Assembly (NCBI GenBank): GCA_030027265.1
Contig: JASENG010000009.1
Location: 90,587-154,586, forward strand
Length of the DNA stretch: 64,000 bases
Reading direction: 5' to 3'
Source of the DNA: Lysinibacillus fusiformis
GTDB lineage: Bacteria; Bacillota; Bacilli; Bacillales_A; Planococcaceae
Within the stretch, counting starts at the first letter, position 1. The number at the start of each line of letters is the position of its first letter. The notes below the pieces were generated by a model, which was not told the DNA's origin, made no database searches, and worked only from the letters and a program-made list of their open reading frames with translations. Below, in pieces: positions 18,460-27,399 of this stretch. The position numbers were made by a program, and so were the translations under genes.

Positions 18460-20094
18460 ATGAAGAAACAAAACTTTCTACTTCTTTCAATGTTATTAGC
18501 TCTTTCAGTAGTGTTAGCAGCATGTAACTTTGGAGGATCAGAAGAAAAAGATAGCAGTACATCTGGTGATGGGACAGGCGCAAAAGAACTAAATTTAGTT
18601 ACTACTTCTGAACCGCCTTCATTACATCCACAATTAGCAACAGATAGTTCTTCTGGAGCGATTTTAGAAAACGTTTTTGAAGGTTTAACTACAGTTAAAG
18701 ACGGAGAAGTAATCAACGCTGCAGCAGAAGATGTTCAAATTAGTGAAGATTTGTTAACGTATACATTCACATTACGTGATGCAAAATGGTCAAACGGTGA
18801 CGCTGTTACCGCTGAAGACTTTGCATATGCTTGGAAATTTGCATTAAATCCAGAAAATGCTTCTGAATATGCATCAATCCTTTACCCAATCAAAGGGGCG
18901 CAAAGCTATAACAATGGTGAGGGTACTGAAGAAGATTTAGGAATTAAAGTGGTTGACGAAAAAACTTTAGAGGTAACTTTAGAGAACCCAACGCCTTATT
19001 TCTTAGAATTAACAGCTTTCTATTCATACTTCCCGATCCACAAAGCAACTGCAGAAGCTAACGAAACTTGGTATGCAGAAGCTGGTGACAGTTATGTAAC
19101 AAATGGTCCATTCACATTAGCTGATTGGCAGCATAGTGCTTCAATTACACTAGAGAAAAACGACCAATATTGGGATGCTGAAAATGTTGCTTTAGACAAA
19201 GTAAACATCGCAATGGTAGAAAACGAAGCAACTGCTTCAACAATGTTTGATGCAGGAGAAATCGACTTCTTAGGTGCACCATTCCAAACAGTTAGTTTAG
19301 ATGTGATTGACCGCTACAAAGAAGAAGGAATTTTAAACATTCAAGACATGTCTTCAATCTATATTTACAAATTTAATACAACTGGTGAATTCACTAAAAA
19401 CGCTAACATCCGTAAAGCATTAACACTAGCAATCGATCGTCAAGCATTAATTGACAATGTGATTAAAGGTGAACAAACACCAGCTCTAGGTATGGTTCCA
19501 GCAGCTGTTCCTGGATTTGAAGAAGATCGCGGCTACTTCAAAGATAATGATATCGAAGAAGCAAAAAAAGCTTTAGAAGCAGGTATGAAAGAACTTGGTA
19601 TCACTGATCCAAGTCAAATCAAAATTAGTCTTTCAATTAATACAAGTGAAGCACATTCATCGATCGCTCAATTTGTTCAAGAAGGCTGGCACTCAAACTT
19701 AGGTATCGATGTTACAATCGACAACTCTGAATGGCAAGTATACTTAGACAAGCTAACAAGCTTAGACTTTGATGTTGCTCGTATGGGTTGGACTGGTGAC
19801 TATAACGATGCTTATACATTCTTGGAGTCTTATGATTCAGCAGAAAACGGCAACAACGATACTGGTTGGGAAAACCCGAAATACGCTGAGTTATTAAAGC
19901 AATCGATTACTGAAACAGATGAAAAAGCTCGTATTGAATTATTAAAAGAAGCAGAAGCAATTGCAATGGCTGAATTCCCAATTGCACCTGTTTACTATTA
20001 TACAAGTCTTTATGTGAAAAAAGATTATGTGGAAAATTTACAACCAAATGCTTTAGGTCATGTATACCTTAAATACGTGGATATAAATAAATAA
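18460..20094 (+). CDS. oppA: Oligopeptide ABC transporter substrate-binding lipoprotein, copy 2
   Basis: A 544-aa SBP family 5 lipoprotein with lipobox VLAAC (Cys22). ATG 18460 follows AGGGGGAT; the longer ORF from 18421 would start inside the second CodY-like box. Most of the chain is alignable without gaps to OppA1, but the mature N-terminal linker is shorter. Head of the second oppABCDF operon. Confidence 0.93.
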   Translation: MKKQNFLLLSMLLALSVVLAACNFGGSEEKDSSTSGDGTGAKELNLVTTSEPPSLHPQLATDSSSGAILENVFEGLTTVKDGEVINAAAEDVQISEDLLTYTFTLRDAKWSNGDAVTAEDFAYAWKFALNPENASEYASILYPIKGAQSYNNGEGTEEDLGIKVVDEKTLEVTLENPTPYFLELTAFYSYFPIHKATAEANETWYAEAGDSYVTNGPFTLADWQHSASITLEKNDQYWDAENVALDKVNIAMVENEATASTMFDAGEIDFLGAPFQTVSLDVIDRYKEEGILNIQDMSSIYIYKFNTTGEFTKNANIRKALTLAIDRQALIDNVIKGEQTPALGMVPAAVPGFEEDRGYFKDNDIEEAKKALEAGMKELGITDPSQIKISLSINTSEAHSSIAQFVQEGWHSNLGIDVTIDNSEWQVYLDKLTSLDFDVARMGWTGDYNDAYTFLESYDSAENGNNDTGWENPKYAELLKQSITETDEKARIELLKEAEAIAMAEFPIAPVYYYTSLYVKKDYVENLQPNALGHVYLKYVDINK

Positions 20095-20132
20095 TATAAT
20101 TACTAAAGAAGTTACTATTTACTAATTGTAAT

Positions 20133-20190
20133 GGTACTTAGGCTGCTATTTGATTTTGATGAGTCAGGCAGCCTTGTACCGTTATTTTTT
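20133..20190 (+). terminator. Hairpin between oppA2 and oppB2
   Basis: GGTAC-TT-AGGCTGC (20133-20146) pairs with GCAGCCT-T-GTACC (20168-20180); the T run follows after GTTA. Same place as the oppA1 hairpin and the same AGGCTGC arm, so probably inherited with the duplication. Confidence 0.65.
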
Positions 20191-20217
20191 TCTAAAAATC
20201 TAAAGGAGGGGACATAA

Positions 20218-21147
20218 ATGCTAAAATATATTTTAAAAAGATTAGGTTATATCTTGATTGCACTTTATTTAATCGTAACTGCTACATTTTTCTTAATGCA
20301 ATTAGCACCAGGGAGTCCTTTCGCGAGTGAAAAGTCTTTCCCGCCACAAATTGAAGCGCAGTTAAATGCAAAATATGGATTAGATAATCCTTGGTACATT
20401 CAATATAAGGATTATTTAATCGATACTGTGACTTTTGATTTTGGAGAATCCATGAAATACAAAGGTCGCTCAACGAATGATATGATTGCGGAGAGTTTCC
20501 CTATCTCCTTAACATTAGGGATTGAAGCTATGTTATTATCAATTGGATTTGGTATTTTATTAGGGGTTATTGCGGCACTGTATCACAATAAGTTCCCAGA
20601 TTATATTGCATCTACTATTGCGGTTTTAGGTATTTCTGTACCATCGTTTATATTAGCTGGATTAATGCAATATTTCTTGGCCTATAAAATGGGTCTTTTC
20701 CCTGTAAGTGGCTGGAAAGGATTCAATTATAGTATTCTACCAGCATTTGCAATAGCAATCTCGCATATGGGGTTCATTGCAAAACTTACACGTTCTAGTA
20801 TGTTAGAACAAAGCAGTAGTGATTATGTGAAAATGGCCCGTGCGAAAGGGCTTGGAAAGTGGACAACAGTATTTAAACATACATTAAGAAATGCATTGCT
20901 TCCTGTTGTTACATACTTAGGACCATTAACTGCAGGGGTTGTAACAGGTAGTTTCATTATTGAACAAATCTTTGCGATTCCTGGTTTAGGTAAACACTTC
21001 GTTACAAGTATTACAAACCGTGACTACACAGTAATTATGGGTACAACGGTATTCTATTCAATCATTTTACTGTTCGCAGTATTAATAGTAGATATTCTGT
21101 ATAGTGTAATTGATCCACGAATTAAATTGAAAGGAGCGAAAAAATAA
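20218..21147 (+). CDS. oppB: Oligopeptide ABC transporter permease OppB, copy 2
   Basis: 309 aa, six predicted TM segments, same length as OppB1 and highly similar. AAAGGAGGGG precedes the ATG. The EAA-type loop reads [14 protein letters not shown] overlap with oppC2. Synonymous positions differ widely from copy 1 while the protein is conserved. Confidence 0.93.
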   Translation: MLKYILKRLGYILIALYLIVTATFFLMQLAPGSPFASEKSFPPQIEAQLNAKYGLDNPWYIQYKDYLIDTVTFDFGESMKYKGRSTNDMIAESFPISLTLGIEAMLLSIGFGILLGVIAALYHNKFPDYIASTIAVLGISVPSFILAGLMQYFLAYKMGLFPVSGWKGFNYSILPAFAIAISHMGFIAKLTRSSMLEQSSSDYVKMARAKGLGKWTTVFKHTLRNALLPVVTYLGPLTAGVVTGSFIIEQIFAIPGLGKHFVTSITNRDYTVIMGTTVFYSIILLFAVLIVDILYSVIDPRIKLKGAKK

Positions 21148-22082
21148 TGACTCAAAACAAGCCACAATTAAATAAGTTTTCACCAGATATGTTTAAAATT
21201 GTCGGTGGACGTCAGGATGAAAATGAAAAATTAGCTGCTAAGTCCGTATCGTTTTGGAAAGAAGTTACTCTTCGCTTCTCTCAAAATAAATTAGCAATAT
21301 TCGGTGTGATCGTATTAATCATCGTAACTTTGTTGGCGATTTTTGTTCCTGTATTCAGTCCATATAGCTACCGAGAGCAATTAGGTCTATACAACACGCC
21401 ACCATCAGCTGCCCATTGGTTTGGTACAGATGATTTAGGCCGTGACATGTTCGTTCGTGTATGGCAAGGGGCGCGTATTTCTTTATTCATCGGGATTACA
21501 GCCGCTGTAATTGACTTGATTATCGGTATTTTATGGGGAAGTATTTCTGGACTTGCAGGTGGGCGTCTAGATAATATTATGATGCGTGTTGCAGATATTT
21601 TATCAGCTGTTCCTTACCTATTAGTTGTTATTATCCTACTGGTTGTATTACAGCCAGGTTTATTGCCGATGATTCTTGCGTTATCGATTACAGGTTGGGT
21701 GAATATGGCCCGTATCGTACGTGGTGAAGTATTATCTATCAAAAATCAAGAGTACGTATTGGCTGCTAGAACATTAGGGGCAAATACATGGCATTTAATT
21801 ATGCGTCATATTGTTCCAAATGCATTGGGCGCAATCTTAGTTACAATGACATTAACAATTCCGTCAGCTATCTTCACAGAAGCATTCTTAAGTTACTTAG
21901 GTCTTGGAGTACCAGCACCAATGGCGAGTTGGGGTACGATGGCATCAGAGGGGAATAAAGCTTTAACTTCTGCACCATGGCGTTTATTCTTCCCGGCGTT
22001 GTTCATTTCTTTAACGATCTTTGCATTTAATGCTGTTGGAGACGGTATGCGAGATGCACTAGATCCAAAATTACGTAAATAA
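21147..22082 (+). CDS. oppC: Oligopeptide ABC transporter permease OppC, copy 2
   Basis: A 311-aa permease, same length as OppC1, with a soluble N-terminus followed by the permease domain. The first about 40 residues are the most divergent part between the two copies; the membrane domain is almost unchanged. Confidence 0.93.
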   Translation: MTQNKPQLNKFSPDMFKIVGGRQDENEKLAAKSVSFWKEVTLRFSQNKLAIFGVIVLIIVTLLAIFVPVFSPYSYREQLGLYNTPPSAAHWFGTDDLGRDMFVRVWQGARISLFIGITAAVIDLIIGILWGSISGLAGGRLDNIMMRVADILSAVPYLLVVIILLVVLQPGLLPMILALSITGWVNMARIVRGEVLSIKNQEYVLAARTLGANTWHLIMRHIVPNALGAILVTMTLTIPSAIFTEAFLSYLGLGVPAPMASWGTMASEGNKALTSAPWRLFFPALFISLTIFAFNAVGDGMRDALDPKLRK

Positions 22083-22097
22083 AAGAGGTGAGAAAAG

Positions 22098-23156
22098 ATG
22101 AGTAAAAAATTGTTGGAGGTTAATGATTTAAAAATTAACTTCAAAACATATGCAGGAATTGTCCAAGCCGTTCGTGGAGTGAGCTTTGAGCTATATGAAG
22201 GAGAGACACTAGCAATCGTTGGTGAATCTGGTTCAGGGAAAAGTGTAACGAGTAACTCGATTATGAAACTAATTCCGCAGCCACCGGGCATTTACGCGGG
22301 TGGGGAAATTCTATTTGATGGTCGCGACCTTGTGCCGCTTTCTGACAAAGAAATGGCCAAAGTTCGAGGAAATGACATCGCGATGATTTTCCAAGATCCA
22401 ATGACGGCTTTAAACCCAACGATGCGTGTGGGACTTCAAATTACCGAGGTTATTTTAAAGCACAATAAAAATGTTTCAAAATCCGAAGCGAAAGAACGTG
22501 CAATCAAATTATTAGATCTTGTTGGAATTCCAATGCCTGAAAAGCGCTTTAAACAATTCCCGCATGAATTCAGTGGCGGGATGCGTCAGCGTGTAGTTAT
22601 TGCCATTGCACTTGCAGCAGATCCTAAATTATTGATTGCCGATGAACCAACAACAGCGCTTGATGTAACAATTCAAGCCCAAATTTTAGAATTAATGAAA
22701 GATATTCAAAAGAAAAGCAACACATCGATCATCTTTATCACACATGATTTAGGGGTAGTTGCAAACGTTGCTGACCGTGTTGCTGTTATGTATGCTGGAC
22801 AAATTGTAGAATATGGAACAGTTAATGATATTTTCTATAATCCAAGACATCCATATACTTGGGGATTATTAGGTTCTATGCCTGACCTGAAAAATAATGA
22901 AAAAGAAGAACTGCGTACGATTCCAGGATCACCGCCGGATTTAATTCATCCTCCAAAAGGAGATGCTTTTGCAGCACGTAATGAATTTGCTATGGCAATC
23001 GATTATGAACAGGAACCACCAATGTTCAAAATCTCTGATACGCATTATGCAAAAACGTGGCTATTGCACCCGGATGCACCGGAAGTACCGATTCCAGAGG
23101 CAGTTCAACAAAGAATCGATGGTTATTTAAAGGAGGCTGAAGAAAATGGCAAATAA
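22098..23156 (+). CDS. oppD: Oligopeptide ABC transporter ATPase OppD, copy 2
   Basis: 352 aa, one residue longer than OppD1 (an insertion near residue 123). Walker A GESGSGKS, signature FSGGMRQR, Walker B LLIADEP and the oligopeptide C-terminal extension are intact. AGAGGTGAG is the ribosome site. It overlaps oppF2 by 11 nt exactly as in operon 1. Confidence 0.93.
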   Translation: MSKKLLEVNDLKINFKTYAGIVQAVRGVSFELYEGETLAIVGESGSGKSVTSNSIMKLIPQPPGIYAGGEILFDGRDLVPLSDKEMAKVRGNDIAMIFQDPMTALNPTMRVGLQITEVILKHNKNVSKSEAKERAIKLLDLVGIPMPEKRFKQFPHEFSGGMRQRVVIAIALAADPKLLIADEPTTALDVTIQAQILELMKDIQKKSNTSIIFITHDLGVVANVADRVAVMYAGQIVEYGTVNDIFYNPRHPYTWGLLGSMPDLKNNEKEELRTIPGSPPDLIHPPKGDAFAARNEFAMAIDYEQEPPMFKISDTHYAKTWLLHPDAPEVPIPEAVQQRIDGYLKEAEENGK

Positions 23157-24054
23157 GTTACTGGAAGTAAAAAACTTAAAACAACATTTCGGCTCTTCTT
23201 CAAATCCTATTAAAGCGGTAGATGGAATTACTTTTGATGTATACGAAGGGGAAACTCTTGGTTTAGTAGGTGAATCAGGTTGTGGTAAATCTACAACTGG
23301 GCGTTCAATTATTCGCCTATATGACATCACGGATGGACAAGTAATCTTTAAGGGTAAAGATATTCATGCCAGCAAATCACGCCAGGAGTTAAAGGAATTT
23401 AATCGTGAAATGCAAATGATCTTCCAGGATCCATATGCATCATTAAATCCTCGTATGACTGCTGGAGAGATTATTGCTGAAGGCTTTGATATCCATGGTC
23501 TATACAAAAATAAAAAAGAACGCCGCGAGCATATCGGAGACTTGCTTGAAGCTGTAGGTTTAAACCGTGAACATGCTAACCGTTATGCCCATGAGTTTTC
23601 CGGCGGTCAGCGTCAACGTATCGGGATTGCACGTGCATTAAGCTTGAATCCTAGCTTTATCATTGCCGATGAGCCAATTTCCGCGCTGGATGTATCGATT
23701 CAGGCGCAAGTAGTTAACTTATTGAAAAAACTGCAAAAAGAACGCAATTTAACGTATTTATTCATCGCCCATGATTTATCGATGGTAAAATACATCAGTG
23801 ATCGAATTGCGGTTATGTACCGTGGTAGAATCGTTGAGCTTGGTGAAGCCAATGAAATCTACAATAACCCAATTCATCCTTATACAAAATCATTACTTTC
23901 TGCAGTACCGCTTCCAGATCCGCTGACTGAAAGAAAACGTACAAGAATTCAGTACAACCATGAAGAAACAACAGAAGAAATCAAAGTGCACGAAGTATTG
24001 CCAAACCATTTTGTATACGGCTCAGACAGCCAAATCAAAAAATGGACTAAGTAA
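23146..24054 (+). CDS. oppF: Oligopeptide ABC transporter ATPase OppF, copy 2
   Basis: 302-aa ATPase with Walker A GESGCGKST, signature FSGGQRQR, Walker B IIADEP and the HPYTKSLLSAVPLPDP extension. Ends operon 2, followed by an intrinsic terminator. Confidence 0.93.
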   Translation: MANKLLEVKNLKQHFGSSSNPIKAVDGITFDVYEGETLGLVGESGCGKSTTGRSIIRLYDITDGQVIFKGKDIHASKSRQELKEFNREMQMIFQDPYASLNPRMTAGEIIAEGFDIHGLYKNKKERREHIGDLLEAVGLNREHANRYAHEFSGGQRQRIGIARALSLNPSFIIADEPISALDVSIQAQVVNLLKKLQKERNLTYLFIAHDLSMVKYISDRIAVMYRGRIVELGEANEIYNNPIHPYTKSLLSAVPLPDPLTERKRTRIQYNHEETTEEIKVHEVLPNHFVYGSDSQIKKWTK

Positions 24055-24085
24055 TTTTGTGAGTCTTGCTTTGTATATATAGAAG

Positions 24086-24117
24086 GGACATTCTCGATAA
24101 GAGGATGTTCTTTTTTT
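24086..24117 (+). terminator. Terminator of opp operon 2
   Basis: A 10-bp stem, 24086-24095 with 24101-24110 (two G-T wobbles), followed by T7. Confidence 0.85.
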
Positions 24118-24288
24118 ATTTGGGAAATGCACGCTGGAATTGGAGCGAGCAAAATGACCAAACCCAGAGTTAATAGTACGCGTAAAGGTGTCGCGGACAA
24201 AAGTGGAGAGGAAGCAGAGAGAATTGTCCGAAAGAAGAGTACTCGCGGGTGGATGAAATTTTGAATTTGGAACGTGGGCAATAATTCG

Positions 24289-24317
24289 TTGACATTTCAG
24301 ATTAGTTTGAATATAAT
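24289..24317 (+). promoter_or_regulatory. Consensus sigma-A promoter of the rsgA-paralogue leader
   Basis: TTGACA, a 17-bp spacer and TATAAT: a perfect consensus. The 170 bp between the previous terminator and here (24118-24288) contain only a 45-codon ORF without ribosome site and a small CGGACAA/TTGTCCG inverted repeat. Confidence 0.85.
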
Positions 24318-24350
24318 AAGGGAAATAATGTGAGGAAGAGGTGGAGTATT

Positions 24351-24425
24351 ATGACAAATGTATATGCAATTGTAAACAAGCGATTTGGTTTGTCTAATTT
24401 CACTCACCTCAAAGTACGGAGTTAA
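24351..24425 (+). CDS. 24-aa leader peptide upstream of the RsgA paralogue
   Basis: ATG 24351 follows GAGGTGGAG at good spacing and is the first ORF of a transcript from a consensus promoter. The peptide is 24 residues (MTNVYAIVNK... ending HLKVRS). Its ribosome site GAGGTGGAGT (24338-24347) can pair with ACTCACCTC (24402-24410) near the ORF end, and codons 10-13 (GCGATTTGG, 24380-24388) are perfectly complementary to CCAAATCGC (24499-24507) in the downstream terminator. These are features of a regulatory leader rather than a functional protein. Confidence 0.65.
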   Translation: MTNVYAIVNKRFGLSNFTHLKVRS

Positions 24426-24432
24426 CTGCTGT

Positions 24433-24454
24433 CCTTAATTTTAAATGATTAAGG
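24433..24454 (+). promoter_or_regulatory. Mid-leader hairpin
   Basis: CCTTAAT (24433-24439) pairs with ATTAAGG (24448-24454) between the leader ORF and the attenuator terminator; a possible pausing or anti-structure element. Confidence 0.45.
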
Positions 24455-24485
24455 TGTATTTAATTTATACTCTTTGAATGTGTTG

Positions 24486-24526
24486 AAACCTTTGACTGCC
24501 AAATCGCAGTTCAAACGGTTTTTTAT
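24486..24526 (+). terminator. Attenuator terminator before the RsgA paralogue
   Basis: AAACC-TTTGA-CTGC (24486-24499) pairs, with small bulges, with GCAGTTCAAACGGTTT (24506-24521), followed by T residues. Its loop and right-arm base overlap the segment complementary to the leader ORF, so terminator and leader pairing exclude each other. Confidence 0.7.
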
Positions 24527-24571
24527 TTTGCGAAAAATACGGTGACAACACATTTAACGGAGGAATTTAAA

Positions 24572-25642
24572 TTGAATATAAAAGAATTAGGTTTTACACA
24601 ATTTTTTGAGGACCAATTAAGTACACTTATAAAAGAGAAGAAATATGAAAAATGTGTACCTGCTCGTGTGTGTCTGGAGCATAAACACGCTTATCGAGTA
24701 ATTTGTGAAACTGGCGAGTGGCTGGCATCTGTTTCGGGTCTCTATGCTTACGAAGCATTTCATCGAGCGGAGTTTCCGGCAGTAGGTGACTGGGTGCTTG
24801 TTGAAAAAATGGATGGTGAAGATCGAGCAATCATTCATAAACTTTTAAACAGAAAATCTCAGTTCTCTCGAAAAATAGCCGGGCAAGAAATAGAAGAGCA
24901 GCTTGTTGCCGCAAATGTAGACTTTGTTTTGCTTGTCATGAGCTTGAATGCTGATTTTAATGTTCGTCGGTTAGAACGATATTTAGTAGCTGCTTGGGAT
25001 TCTGGAGCAACACCGATTATCGTCTTAACCAAATCAGATTTATGTGAGGATGCTGACAGCTATTTTAGAGAAGCGCAAGCTGTTGCTATGGGGGTAGAGA
25101 TTTTTGTAGCAAGCTCTTATACCGGCGAGGGAATCGAGAAAATTCGTTCCTTATTTAAGGAAGGTGTAACCGGTGCTTTGCTTGGCTCATCGGGAGCAGG
25201 TAAATCAACATTAACAAATGCTTTATATGGTGACGAAAAAATGGAAGTGTCTGATATTCGGGAAGATGATGCAAAGGGCAGACATACAACGACCCATCGT
25301 GAGCTAGTGTTATTGCCGGGAGGGGGTTGCCTGATCGATACGCCGGGAATGAGGGAGCTGCAACTTTGGGATCAAGGAGAAAGCCTTTCTTCTAGTTTCC
25401 AGGATGTTGAGGGGTTCGCATCAAATTGTCGCTATCGAGATTGTTCACATAAAAGTGAGCCGGGATGTGCCGTCCTAGATGCAATTGACAATGGTGAAAT
25501 TGAGCGATCCAGGCTGCAAAGCTATTTTAAGCTGCAAAAAGAGCTGGCCTTTCTTGAACGTAAAACAAATACTCAGGCAAAGCTTGCAGAACAACGAAAA
25601 TGGAAGCAAATTTCAAAAGGGCAAAAGAAAAGGTATAAATAA
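24572..25642 (+). CDS. RsgA/YjeQ-family circularly permuted GTPase
   Basis: A 356-aa ribosome-associated GTPase. N-terminal OB-fold (about 25-95), then the permuted G domain in G4-G5-G1-G2-G3 order: TKSD (153-156), GSSGAGKST (205-213), HTTTHREL, DTPG (256-259), and a C-terminal zinc site formed by Cys286, Cys291, His293 and Cys299. RsgA members check 30S assembly and ribosome state. The TTG at 24572 is chosen because GGAGG lies 8 nt upstream; GTG 24542 is only in frame. The lack of the usual prpC-prkC neighbours and the attenuated leader suggest a paralogue used under translation stress rather than the housekeeping rsgA. Confidence 0.88.
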   Translation: MNIKELGFTQFFEDQLSTLIKEKKYEKCVPARVCLEHKHAYRVICETGEWLASVSGLYAYEAFHRAEFPAVGDWVLVEKMDGEDRAIIHKLLNRKSQFSRKIAGQEIEEQLVAANVDFVLLVMSLNADFNVRRLERYLVAAWDSGATPIIVLTKSDLCEDADSYFREAQAVAMGVEIFVASSYTGEGIEKIRSLFKEGVTGALLGSSGAGKSTLTNALYGDEKMEVSDIREDDAKGRHTTTHRELVLLPGGGCLIDTPGMRELQLWDQGESLSSSFQDVEGFASNCRYRDCSHKSEPGCAVLDAIDNGEIERSRLQSYFKLQKELAFLERKTNTQAKLAEQRKWKQISKGQKKRYK

Positions 25643-25700
25643 CTTCTCTTCATCATTAGGAACCAAAAGGGTGGAGAGGGAGTCAATATATAATAATATA

Positions 25701-25733
25701 AAAGCTGACGAGTATTCTCGTTGGCTTTTTTAC
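25701..25733 (+). terminator. Terminator after the RsgA paralogue
   Basis: AAGCTGACGAG pairs with CTCGTTGGCTT across a TATT loop, then T residues. Confidence 0.85.
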
Positions 25734-25897
25734 TTCTAAGTGATGAATGGATATACTTTAGTAGGAGATACGAAGTTTTTCGTGAATGATTAAAAGAAAA
25801 ATTGAATAGGGTGTAATAATAGAGTAGCATTAGGATATAGAATTGACAGTGATAGATTCATCACGCAATATATTACTCATACATAAGGAGAGAATGA

Positions 25898-26506
25898 ATG
25901 GAAACCTGGATTACAACAATAATGGAGGATTTTGGATACTTAGGGGTATTCTTATTAATCATGCTGGAAAACTTATTCCCTCCAATTCCTTCAGAAGTGA
26001 TTTTGACATTTGGCGGCTTTATGACGACGGATACCGACTTAACTATTACGGGCGTTATTATTGCATCCACAATTGGTTCGGTAGCTGGGGCAATTATACT
26101 TTATGGAATTGGTGCAATCGTTGGGATTCAAAGAATTGAACGATTTGTGGATAAGTGGGGAAAAATTTTAAGATTAACAAGTAAAGATATTCACAAGGCC
26201 AACGCCTGGTTCGAAAAATATGATGTATGGACAGTATTCTTCTGTCGTTTTATCCCATTGATTCGCAGCTTAATTTCGTTGCCTGCAGGGCTTGCCAAAA
26301 TGAACTTTTGGATTTTCCTATTGCTTACAACATTAGGTACGTTAATTTGGAATATGGTACTCGTCAACTTAGGAGCGGCTTTAGGGAATTCGTGGGAAAC
26401 AGTTGTTCATTACATGGATATCTACTCAAACTTTGCCTATGCAGCCCTAGTCCTAATCTTCTTAGTCATCGTTATTCGATTCTATAGAAAAAAGATGAGA
26501 AGTTAA
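25898..26506 (+). CDS. DedA-family membrane protein
   Basis: A 202-aa protein of the DedA/SNARE-associated (VTT) family. The conserved N-terminal ENLFPPIPSEVIL segment with its glutamate and the FCRFIPLIRSLISLPAGLAKM stretch with paired arginines are present, with about five membrane segments. Family members move undecaprenyl phosphate or phospholipids between leaflets. ATAAGGAG precedes ATG 25898. Single gene, its own terminator; the exact lipid is unknown. Confidence 0.88.
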   Translation: METWITTIMEDFGYLGVFLLIMLENLFPPIPSEVILTFGGFMTTDTDLTITGVIIASTIGSVAGAIILYGIGAIVGIQRIERFVDKWGKILRLTSKDIHKANAWFEKYDVWTVFFCRFIPLIRSLISLPAGLAKMNFWIFLLLTTLGTLIWNMVLVNLGAALGNSWETVVHYMDIYSNFAYAALVLIFLVIVIRFYRKKMRS

Positions 26507-26530
26507 ACTTAAGAGTGATTCAGAATTATG

Positions 26531-26566
26531 TGTCCTTCATCATTTTATTGATGGGGGACATTTTTC
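26531..26566 (+). terminator. Terminator after the dedA gene
   Basis: 11-bp stem (26531-26541 with 26550-26560, two wobbles) and T5. Confidence 0.85.
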
Positions 26567-26702
26567 TTATGGTTGCGAGTTTTTGATGCACGCCCAACAT
26601 CGATGAAGAAAGCGGCGGCATTACTCATATGAATGAAAAACAGTGGAGGAGAGGATAAAGTGGACAGAGGGATCAAATAAAATCATTCTCGAGCAATACT
26701 TG

Positions 26703-27258
26703 GAGGTCTTTGCCAATAAATAGCCGGAAAACTTCCGTTTAATTATAGAATAAACCAAAAAACAGTTTAAATAACCGGAGAGATTCCGCCTATCGACTTA
26801 AAAATCGTGAAAATGGATGATCTTTCATAGAATAGTCGGAAAAACTTCCCTTATTTCCCCTGAAACAAGCTTCATTCGATGAATAACGGAAAAAACTCCG
26901 CTTATTTCAATTTTACTAGTTGCTAAAACTTTTGGGAGGGAATAGAAATTCTTTTTCCGAGGTCTTCGCCAATAAATAGCCGGAAAACTTCCTCTTAATT
27001 TGAAACTAAACGAAAAAGCAGCTTAAATAGCCGGAGAAATTCCGCCTATCGACTTAAAAATCGTGAAAATGGATGATCTTTCTTAGAATAGTCGGAAAAA
27101 CTTCCGTTATTTCCTCTGAAACAGGCCTCATTCGATGAATAACGGAAAAAACTCCGCTAATGTCAATTTCGCTAGTTGCTAAAACTTTTGGGGGGAAATA
27201 GAAATTCATTTTTGGATGTTCCTCAACAATAAATAACCGGAAAACTTCCTCTTAATCA
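26703..27258. repeat. 256-bp tandem repeat built of short hairpin motifs
   Basis: Two full units (start 26703 and 26959) and the first 40 nt of a third (from about 27215). Each full unit holds four versions of a self-complementary motif of the type CGGAAAAACTTCCG, with the CGG at 26725, 26776, 26837, 26887 and again at 26981, 27032, 27093, 27143, then 27238. Spacing inside a unit is 51, 61 and 50 nt in both copies. It fills a noncoding gap between convergent genes. Not CRISPR: motifs are degenerate and the sequences between them are also repeated. No gene is seen in 26567-27399. Confidence 0.8.
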
Positions 27259-27275
27259 TCCCACCGAAGAAAACC

Positions 27276-27315
27276 AAAATGGTCCTCAGCACCTGCACTG
27301 GCTAAAGACCATTTT
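27276..27315 (-). terminator. Terminator of the fsr-like gene
   Basis: AAAATGGTC and GACCATTTT arms; on the minus strand the right end runs into GGTTTTCTT. Confidence 0.65.
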
Positions 27316-27399
27316 AATGCGCGATAATCCCTCATCAACATGTGAATTCGATATAATAATATCAGTTTTCGAAATCCCCCATCCCAGAAAGGAAAATCG

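Noticed and set aside
12418..24054. Repeat-associated mobile element (composite transposon) flanking the duplicated opp operon
   Set aside because: No transposase, terminal repeats or target duplications are visible; a plain tandem duplication explains it.
24127..24264. 45-codon ORF between the opp2 terminator and the rsgA-paralogue promoter
   Set aside because: No ribosome site, composition unlike neighbours; not reported as a gene.
25843..26139. 98-aa plus-strand ORF overlapping the dedA gene start
   Set aside because: Out of frame with the DedA protein, which has the better-placed ribosome site and clear family motifs.
26703..27258. CRISPR-like array
   Set aside because: Motifs are degenerate palindromes and the sequences between them are themselves repeated; no cas genes.
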